From an uncultured Eubacteriales bacterium (GTDB lineage: Bacteria > Bacillota > Clostridia > Monoglobales > Monoglobaceae), in contig URZD01000044.1 in the NCBI GenBank assembly GCA_900552305.1, positions 1 to 12,485 on the forward strand: 12,485 nt of DNA, read 5' to 3'. Every line of letters starts with the position of its first letter. The stretch's first letter is position 1. Shown here in pieces: positions 7,176 to 12,485 of the stretch. A model generated the notes under the pieces. It had not been told where the DNA came from and did not search any database. It saw only the letters and a program-made list of their open reading frames with translations. Made by a program: the position numbers and the translations under genes.

Positions 7176-9295
7176 GTGCGAATAGAATTGTATGAGCATA
7201 ATGAATGCGCATATGAAAATGCATAGTCGCTTTTGCAGTCTGACAAAAAGCTGCCGTTATACACCTGACCGGAACGGGAAAATCGTTTATTGCTTTTAAA
7301 TTATGCGAGGACAACCCTAATAAAAAGATATGCTGGCTGTCGCCGTCCGAATACATTTTTGATACGCAGCTTGAAAATTTGAAAAAAGTAACGGGCGGAT
7401 ATGCGCCCCAAAACATCAGCTTTTTCACATATGCAAAGCTGATGAATATGAGCGAAACCGAAATTTCGGATATAAAACCCGGTTTTATTATTCTTGACGA
7501 GTTTCACCGCTGCGGCGCGGAAATGTGGGGGCATGGTGTGGAAAGACTGCTTTCGGCATACCACGGCACACCGATTTTAGGTCTGTCCGCAACCGCGATA
7601 CGCTATCTTGATAACCAAAGAAATATGACGGACGAGTTTTTTGACGGCAACATCGCGTCCGAGATTTCCCTCGGCGAAGCGATAGTCCGCGGAATACTTG
7701 CGCCGCTGAAATGTGTTTTGTCGGCGTTCTCGTGTCAGAAGGACTTGGAAAAATATCAAAGACGCGTTAAACGCGCCAAAAGCAAGACGGTACGCGACGA
7801 GGGCGAAAAATATCTTGACGCACTCAGAAAGGCTCTGGATATGGCAGACGGACTTTCTGAGATATTTGATAAGCACATGAATGACCGCACGGGAAAATAT
7901 ATTGTCTCCTGCGCGGACTATGAGCATATGCACAAAATGCGCGAACTGGCAAAGGAATGGTTTGCCGTGGTGGACAAAAATCCCCGCGTTTACTCCATGT
8001 ATTCGGAGGACCCCGCATCGGATCGGTCGTTCCGCGATTTTAAGACGGACGCAGACCGCTCGCACCTGCGGCTTTTGTAATGCCTAGACGCGCTCAACGA
8101 GGGCGTTCACGTTGACGGCATAGGCGGAGTTATACTGCTGCGTCCGACCGTGTCGCCTATCATCTATAAACAGCAAATCGGCAGGGCGCTGCAATCGGGC
8201 ATAAAGAGTTTCTCTGTGATTTTTGATATTGTGCTTAATATGGAAAATATTTACAGCATTGGCACAATCGAGGAGGAAATGCGGCTTGCGGTAAGCTACT
8301 ACCGCGCACTCGGTCAAGACTATAATGTTGTGAACGAGCATTTTGAAGTAACGGACGGGATGAAGGATTGCATACCTCTGTTTGAAAAGCTGAACGAAAC
8401 GCTGACCGCATCTTGGGATTTTATGTATGCCGAGGCGAAAAAATACTACGAAGAAAACGGGAATCTGGAGATTCCCAAACGGTATAAAACAGAAAGCGGC
8501 TACTCACTCGGCAGCCGGCTCACGACTCAAAGGAGAGTTTATTCCGGAGCGGCGAGCGGCGTTCTGACAAAGGAAAGAATAGAAAAGCTGAACAAAATCG
8601 GTATAGTATGGGAAAGCGCGCGGGATGCTTCGTGGAACAGGTATTATGAGGCGGCGCGGGGGTATTCCACAGAGTTCGGCAATCTAAACGTGCCGGCGCT
8701 TTATGTAACGAATGACGGCGTAAAGCTCGGCTTGTGGATAAATAATATGTGTGCCGCGCGGAAAAACGAAAACTGCGGCGGGAATTATCTGACGGACAAG
8801 AGAATCTGCGCGCTTGACGAGCTTGGAATGAACTGGGAGGGCAGGAAGGCGGACGCGTGGAATAAAGGCTATTCTGCGGCGGAGGAATACTATAAAAGCC
8901 ACGGAAATTTGCGTGTTCCGACAACCTATAAAGCGCCTGACGGATATATGCTCGGCCGCTGGATTGACAGACAGCGGCGAAATGAAAAGCTGTCCGCGGA
9001 CAGGCGCGAAAAACTCGACAGACTCGGAATGGTCTGGAAAAAGGAAGATTCATGGGATGTCCGATACAGGCTTGCCGCCGAGTATTACGAAAAGAACGGA
9101 AATCTTGACATAAAGACCAACTATGTGACTGACGGAATATGGCTCGGCAAGTGGCTTGCGGAGCAAAGAAAAAACTACCGTGACGGAACGCTTCCGCGCG
9201 ACTGCGCACGGCGGCTCGGAGCATCGGATGTAACATGGCTGAATGCTGCGCAGGTGGGCGGCAGCCGTCGTTTGGAACGAGTAAACAGTATTTAA
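7176..9295 (+). pseudogene. DEAD/DEAH-box helicase with four helicase-associated (HA) domains, disrupted
   Basis: The reconstructed protein is about 706 residues, an SF2 helicase. GTG 7176 follows GAGAGGTG at 7161-7168 and gives MRIELYEHNECAYENA. Motifs in order: Walker A TGTGKS (HLTGTGKSF, 7262-7288), DEFHR (motif II), LGLSATAIR (motif III), GKYIVSCADYEHM, DALNEGVHV and QQIGRALQSG (motifs V and VI), then four HA repeats. Lesions: TAG at 7224-7226; one missing A in the run 7245-7249, which shifts the reading frame just before Walker A; and TAA at 8078-8080 inside motif V, where the family usually has an aromatic residue. From 7250 to 9295 the frame is otherwise continuous, so decay is recent or the stops are sequence errors. 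It ends 25 bases before the pglE-like gene. Such helicases usually act on nucleic acid; its role beside glycan genes is unknown. Confidence 0.85.
8414..9244 (+). repeat. Four tandem HA-domain repeats in the helicase C-terminus
   Basis: Units begin with a Trp at 8414, 8633, 8858 and 9053 and end at a second Trp near 8609, 8834, 9035 and 9236. Each follows the pattern W-x5-A...Y..E.GNL.(I/V)P..Y....G..LG.W(I)..QR......L...R...LD.LGM.W, the Helicase Associated domain of about 65-70 residues. Unit spacing is 219, 225 and 195 bases. Units 1 to 3 keep the pattern closely; unit 4 lacks the Pro after GNLDI and has a divergent end. The repeats are protein-level, diverged at DNA level, and probably bind nucleic acid. 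Confidence 0.8.
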
Positions 9296-9320
9296 TTAGT
9301 TTGGCAAGGAGTAATGAAAC

Positions 9321-10451
9321 ATGAATAACAAAATATGGTTGTCATCGCCGACAATGCACGGAGAAGAACAAATGTTTGTTAAGGAGGCATTCGATACAAA
9401 TTGGGTGGCTCCGCTTGGAAAAAACGTGACCGAATTTGAAAACGAGATAGCGCGGTATGTCGGCTGCAAAGCCGCAGCGGCGGTAACGGCGGGTACTCAT
9501 GCGCTGCACCTTGCGTGCATACTTGCGGAAATAGGTCGGGACGATATTGTAATATGCTCCGATATGACCTTTGCCGCAACGGTCAACCCGGTAAGTTATC
9601 TGGGCGGCAGACAGGTATTTGTGGATTCCGAGCGCGAAACATGGAACATGAATCCCGAGGCGCTGAAAGCAGCATTGGATAAATACGGCAAGAAGGTAAA
9701 AGCGGTCATTGTCGCCAATCTGTACGGTACTCCCGCAAAGCTTGATGAAATCAAAAAGCTGTGTGACGATTACGGAGTGATTCTGATAGAGGATGCGGCG
9801 GAGTCGCTGTCGGCAACCTATAAGGGCAAGCAGACAGGAACCTTCGGAAAATATAACGCAATAAGCTTTAACGGCAACAAAATCATAACCTCGTCCGGCG
9901 GCGGAATGTTTTTGTCGGATGACGAGGACGCGGTAAGCAAGGTCAGATTCTACTCAACACAGGCGCGTGACGCCGCGCCGTGGTATCAGCACAGCCACAT
10001 AGGCTATAACTACCGAATGAGCAATATCGTTGCGGGAATAGGCAGAGGTCAGCTGTTACATATAGATGAACACAGAAAGCTGAAAACAGATATATATAAT
10101 AGGTATAAAAAAGCATTTGCGGATTTGCCGGTAGAGATGAATCCGTACCTTGAATGCAGCGTTCCGAATTTCTGGCTGAGCTGTATCACCGTCAATTCGG
10201 AATACGCGGATAAGGTTACTCCTGAAAAAATAAGGCTTGCATTGGAAAAGGAAAACATAGAGTCAAGACCGATATGGAAGCCGATGCATATGCAGCCTGT
10301 TTACGCTGACAGAGATTATATAACCGTAAACGGCGACAATGTGGGCGAGGACATATTTGCAAGAGGACTTTGCCTGCCGTCGGATATAAAAATGACCGAG
10401 GAAGAACAGGAAAGAGTAATCAAGGTCATCAGGGAGTGTTTTGATGTATAA
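9321..10451 (+). CDS. pglE: DegT/DnrJ/EryC1 sugar aminotransferase, PglE-like
   Basis: A 376-residue PLP-dependent enzyme of the DegT family. It closely follows Campylobacter PglE, which aminates UDP-4-keto-6-deoxy-GlcNAc to the 4-amino sugar on the way to di-N-acetylbacillosamine. Seen are the start LSSPTMHGEEQMFVKEAF..NWVAPLG, SAG-type loop AVTAGTHALHLA, the PLP aspartate motif LIEDAAESL, the Schiff-base lysine in FNGNKIITSSGGGM (Lys187), FYSTQARD, YNYRMSN and the substrate-side ESRPIWKPMHMQ. Start ATG 9321 has AAGGAG at 9306-9311, spacing 9. It overlaps the next gene by 8 bases, indicating coupling. The dehydratase that would supply its substrate (PglF type) is not in the window. Substrate identity is inferred from homology; related 4-amino sugars are possible. 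Confidence 0.85.
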   Translation: MNNKIWLSSPTMHGEEQMFVKEAFDTNWVAPLGKNVTEFENEIARYVGCKAAAAVTAGTHALHLACILAEIGRDDIVICSDMTFAATVNPVSYLGGRQVFVDSERETWNMNPEALKAALDKYGKKVKAVIVANLYGTPAKLDEIKKLCDDYGVILIEDAAESLSATYKGKQTGTFGKYNAISFNGNKIITSSGGGMFLSDDEDAVSKVRFYSTQARDAAPWYQHSHIGYNYRMSNIVAGIGRGQLLHIDEHRKLKTDIYNRYKKAFADLPVEMNPYLECSVPNFWLSCITVNSEYADKVTPEKIRLALEKENIESRPIWKPMHMQPVYADRDYITVNGDNVGEDIFARGLCLPSDIKMTEEEQERVIKVIRECFDV

Positions 10452-11121
10452 AAGGTACATAAAAAGAGCTTTGGATATATTCTGCGCATTGGCTGCGATA
10501 ATTGTATTTTGGTGGCTTTACTTAATCGTTGCAATATTGGTCAGAGTAAAGCTCGGCAGTCCCGTTATTTTCAAACAGCCGCGGCCTGGTAAGGATGAGA
10601 GGATTTTCAATCTCTATAAGTTCCGCACCATGACCGACGAGAGAGATAAAAACGGGAATCTATTGCCTGACGAGGTACGGCTGACGAAATTCGGCAAACT
10701 GTTAAGAGCCACCAGCCTTGACGAACTTCCCGAATGTATCAATATTTTAAAAGGTGATATGAGCGTCGTAGGCCCGCGCCCGCAGCTTGTGCGCGACATG
10801 GTTTTTATGACGGATGCACAGAGGACGCGGCACACGGTAAGGCCCGGTCTTACGGGTTTAGCGCAGGTAAGCGGCAGAAATAACATTACTTGGGAGCAGA
10901 AATTTGAATATGACCTGCGGTATATTGACCGTATTACGTTTATCGGCGATTTAAAGATTATTTTGCAAACGGTGGGCAAGGTTCTTAAAAAGAGCGACAC
11001 CGTCCGCGAAGGCACAGTGTCGGATATGGACTACGGCGACTGGCTGATGCTTGAAGGAAAGGTTGACCGCGCCGCATATGATGAAAAACAAGCGAAAGCA
11101 AAACAACTGTTGGAGGTGTAA
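10444..11121 (+). CDS. pglC: Undecaprenyl-phosphate phosphoglycosyl transferase, PglC-like
   Basis: A 225-residue monotopic phosphoglycosyl transferase that moves a sugar-1-phosphate from a UDP-sugar to undecaprenyl phosphate, the first membrane step of glycan assembly. Seen are an N-terminal hydrophobic helix (residues about 9-34), FKQPRPGKDERIFNLYKFRTM, the catalytic Asp93-Glu94 pair in TSLDELPE, GDMSVVGPRPQLV, RHTVRPGLTGLAQVSGRN and FEYDLRYID. The Asp-Glu pair falls at the same numbers as in Campylobacter PglC and the early residues align without gaps. The Ser23-Pro24 break normal in the membrane helix is Trp-Trp here. ATG 10444 is chosen: AGGGAG at 10431-10436, spacing 7, overlapping the pglE-like stop. 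The tail after VREGTVSDMDYGDW is about 25 residues longer than in Campylobacter. Confidence 0.87.
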   Translation: MYKRYIKRALDIFCALAAIIVFWWLYLIVAILVRVKLGSPVIFKQPRPGKDERIFNLYKFRTMTDERDKNGNLLPDEVRLTKFGKLLRATSLDELPECINILKGDMSVVGPRPQLVRDMVFMTDAQRTRHTVRPGLTGLAQVSGRNNITWEQKFEYDLRYIDRITFIGDLKIILQTVGKVLKKSDTVREGTVSDMDYGDWLMLEGKVDRAAYDEKQAKAKQLLEV

Positions 11122-11124
11122 GGG

Positions 11125-11610
11125 TTGCGGCTGCTGAAATGGATTTATGAAAAAACTCATAACGGACAGGCTCCGTATTATTACAATTATTCACTTGGAA
11201 AAATAGTTTTAAAACCGATAATCAAGTACCTTAATGTTGTAATTATTCCCAATATTCCGTTTAACAGCATAAGAGTTATGCTTTATAAAGCGTTGGGGTA
11301 TAGGATTGGGAAAAATGTTTTCATAGGAATGAAGTGTTATTTAGACGATTTATGCAGAGATAAAATAATCATTGAGGATAATGTTACAATTTCCTACGGC
11401 GTATATTTTGCTTGCCACGGTAAGCATCAGGAGCATAATGAAATTCGAATAAAAAACGGGGCATATATCGGCATGCGTTGCATGATAATATCCCCCTCGC
11501 GGGGAGGGGTAACTATTGGCAGAGATAGTATTATCGGCGCCGGAGCGCTGGTTAACAGAAGCGTATCGGATAAAGCAACTGCCGTTGGCGTACCTGTACA
11601 CATTTTATAA
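11125..11610 (+). CDS. Hexapeptide-repeat (left-handed beta-helix) O-acetyltransferase
   Basis: A 161-residue acyltransferase, probably acetylating a sugar of the glycan with acetyl-CoA. After a basic, hydrophobic N-terminus come hexapeptide turns (IGKNVFIGMKCYLDD, IIIEDNVTISYGVYFACHG, IRIKNGAYIGMRCMII, VTIGRDSIIGAGALV) and the typical end VGVPVHIL. A His-rich loop, CHGKHQEH, sits where the catalytic His of WbbJ-type enzymes lies. It lacks the N-terminal Rossmann-like domain of PglD, so it is not an obvious PglD. The start is TTG 11125: GGAGGTG at 11112-11118, spacing 6, and no better in-frame ATG. It follows the pglC-like stop by 3 bases, so the genes are translationally coupled. Confidence 0.8.
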   Translation: MRLLKWIYEKTHNGQAPYYYNYSLGKIVLKPIIKYLNVVIIPNIPFNSIRVMLYKALGYRIGKNVFIGMKCYLDDLCRDKIIIEDNVTISYGVYFACHGKHQEHNEIRIKNGAYIGMRCMIISPSRGGVTIGRDSIIGAGALVNRSVSDKATAVGVPVHIL

Positions 11611-11637
11611 ATAAACTACTGAAAACGGAGTAACACA

Positions 11638-11943
11638 ATGAATAATGGCTTGGTTTCAATAATAATGCCGTCATACAATACCGGCGGATATATAAAGAAT
11701 TCAATCGAAAGTGTTCTTGCGCAAACCTATGAAAACTGGGAACTGATAATTGTTGACGATTGCTCGACGGACGATACGGACAGTATTGTAGGGCAATTCA
11801 GCGATAAGCGCATAAGGTATTTAAAAAACGAGAAAAACAGCGGAGCTGCAATCTCAAGAAATTATGCATTGCGAGAAGCAAAGGGGCGGTGGATTGCGTT
11901 TCTTGACAGTGATGATTTGTGGCTGGCGGAAAAGCTGGAAAAG
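11638..11943 (+). CDS. Family 2 glycosyltransferase, N-terminal 102 residues, truncated at a join
   Basis: A GT-A fold enzyme that would add a sugar from a nucleotide donor to the growing glycan. Seen are VSIIMPSYNTGGYIKNSIES, LAQTYENWELIIVDDCSTDDT, NSGAAISRNYAL and the metal-binding DxD motif WIAFLDSDDLW (Asp90, Asp92). Full GT2 enzymes are about 250-330 residues. The family match continues through LAEKLEK and then stops, though the frame stays open to the window end. ATG 11638 has CGGAG at 11626-11630, spacing 7, and lies 27 bases after the acetyltransferase gene, so it is the next operon gene. Donor and acceptor are unknown. Confidence 0.85.
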
Positions 11944-11950
11944 AAGAATG
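11938..11950. other. Probable chimeric join (glycosyltransferase to unrelated gene)
   Basis: GT2 proteins usually continue after LPEKLEKQ with a hydrophobic helix (IxFM). Here the purine-rich stretch gaa aag aag aat is followed by ADFLTAFLGSLANKQKF and then long coiled-coil sequence not found in GT2 enzymes. Codon style also changes, with many cgc, ctg and gag/cag codons afterwards. Confidence 0.7.
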
Positions 11951-12485
11951 CTGATTTTCTGACAGCATTTCTCGGAAGCCTTGCCAACAAGCAAAAGTTC
12001 CTGGAGAATCAAACTGGCGCCTATCCGAATATGAGTGATTGGGAGATGCCCACAGAGGAACGGCAGCAGTTGGATCAAGAGACGACCGCGCTTTCCCAGG
12101 AGCTGAACGAAATGCTCAACGCCAAGAACCGCATTGCGGAAATTGAGCAGGAATTTTTGCAGCTGAATCCGGAACAGCACTATTTCGAGGAATATTACGC
12201 GACTTATAGCGACGCACCGACAGAGAGCCTGGACAAACTGTCCTCGCAGAAGATTCTTGCACTTTGGATGGAATTTGAACAGCACGCAGAACATGAGAGC
12301 CGCTTAGGCCTTTTGCAAAAACTCTCCATCATGTTCCGGTTCAATCGCAATGCGCTCAAATTGTTCCTCCGTTCTCCAGAGCTTGTTATTCCCTATTTGC
12401 AAAGTCAGTTCTATTCCGTAAAGAGGCGGGAACTGGAGGCCGAAAAGCAGGAATTGAACCGCAAGCTGGAACACTACGCTTTCGA
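11944..12485 (+). CDS. Internal fragment of an unrecognised coiled-coil protein, open at both ends
   Basis: About 180 codons in frame with the truncated glycosyltransferase and running off the right edge. The product is rich in Glu, Gln, Leu and Lys with heptad-like stretches (EERQQLDQETTALSQELNEM, KRRELEAEKQELNRKLEH) around a more globular middle (FEEYYATYSDAPTESLDKLS, LGLLQKLSIMFRFNRNALKL). There is no signal peptide, membrane segment, Walker motif or catalytic motif in the visible part. Coiled-coil inserts like this occur in AAA/SF1-type ATPases and helicases, so it may be such an insert; that is inference only. Confidence 0.5.

Noticed and set aside
7242..7252. Programmed -1 frameshift at the C-AAA-AAG stretch of the helicase
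   Set aside because: Slipping here would restore the Walker A frame, but the first base is C rather than A so re-pairing is poor, and a TAG upstream and a TAA downstream would still block the product.
8520..9236. 238-codon minus-strand open frame across the HA repeats
   Set aside because: Its Arg/Ser/Pro/Cys-rich composition is typical of an antisense shadow, while the plus strand shows four clear HA domains.
8414..9244. Repeat array considered as CRISPR or tandem DNA repeat
   Set aside because: The units are 195-225 bases, conserved only as protein, with no short identical repeats or spacers.

Overview
The bulk of this window (about 456 to 11,940) looks like a chromosomal piece of an uncultured anaerobic Bacillota/Clostridia-type bacterium. 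The signs are a moderate-GC genome with strong AGGAG-type ribosome binding sites, a secreted glycanase with a copper-amine-oxidase-like N-terminal domain, gut/rumen-style glycoside-active enzymes and a PglE/PglC-type surface glycan operon. Species cannot be named from this sequence.

Both ends look like joins to unrelated DNA. Bases 1 to about 455 are much more AT-rich and hold the tail of one gene, a promoter and the first 99 codons of greA. At about 450-456 the greA frame passes in frame into the C-terminal part of an unrelated protein with different base composition. At about 11,938-11,950 a normal family 2 glycosyltransferase passes in frame into an unrelated coiled-coil-rich protein that runs off the end. 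Chimeric assembly is the simplest explanation for both.

The left half is about glycan breakdown. It has the C-terminal remnant of an unrecognised protein, an intact secreted GH10-type xylanase (1070-3577) closed by a clear terminator, then a GH94-like phosphorylase/hydrolase gene (3623-6203) broken by a one-base insertion and an in-frame TGA. A DUF4091-type glycosidase gene follows (6230-6877) and has lost its catalytic half.

The roughly 300-base AT-rich gap at 6878-7175 is dense in signals: a 20/21 inverted repeat pair about 245 bases apart, a long hairpin, a perfect consensus sigma-70 promoter and a palindrome just downstream of it.

The right half reads as one rightward operon from that promoter: a degraded DEAD/DEAH helicase with four helicase-associated (HA) repeats, then a PglE-like aminotransferase, a PglC-like phosphoglycosyl transferase (overlapping genes), a hexapeptide acetyltransferase and a GT2 glycosyltransferase. 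The PglE and PglC types point to making an amino-deoxy sugar and loading it onto undecaprenyl phosphate for a surface glycan. The helicase carries two in-frame stops and one frameshift. Gene damage is concentrated between about 5.1 and 8.1 kb, while the xylanase and the pgl-like genes are intact. I see no convincing new defence or other undescribed system. The points most worth a second look are the two joins, the inverted-repeat gap, the helicase leading a glycan operon, and the missing Ser-Pro helix break in the PglC-like protein.
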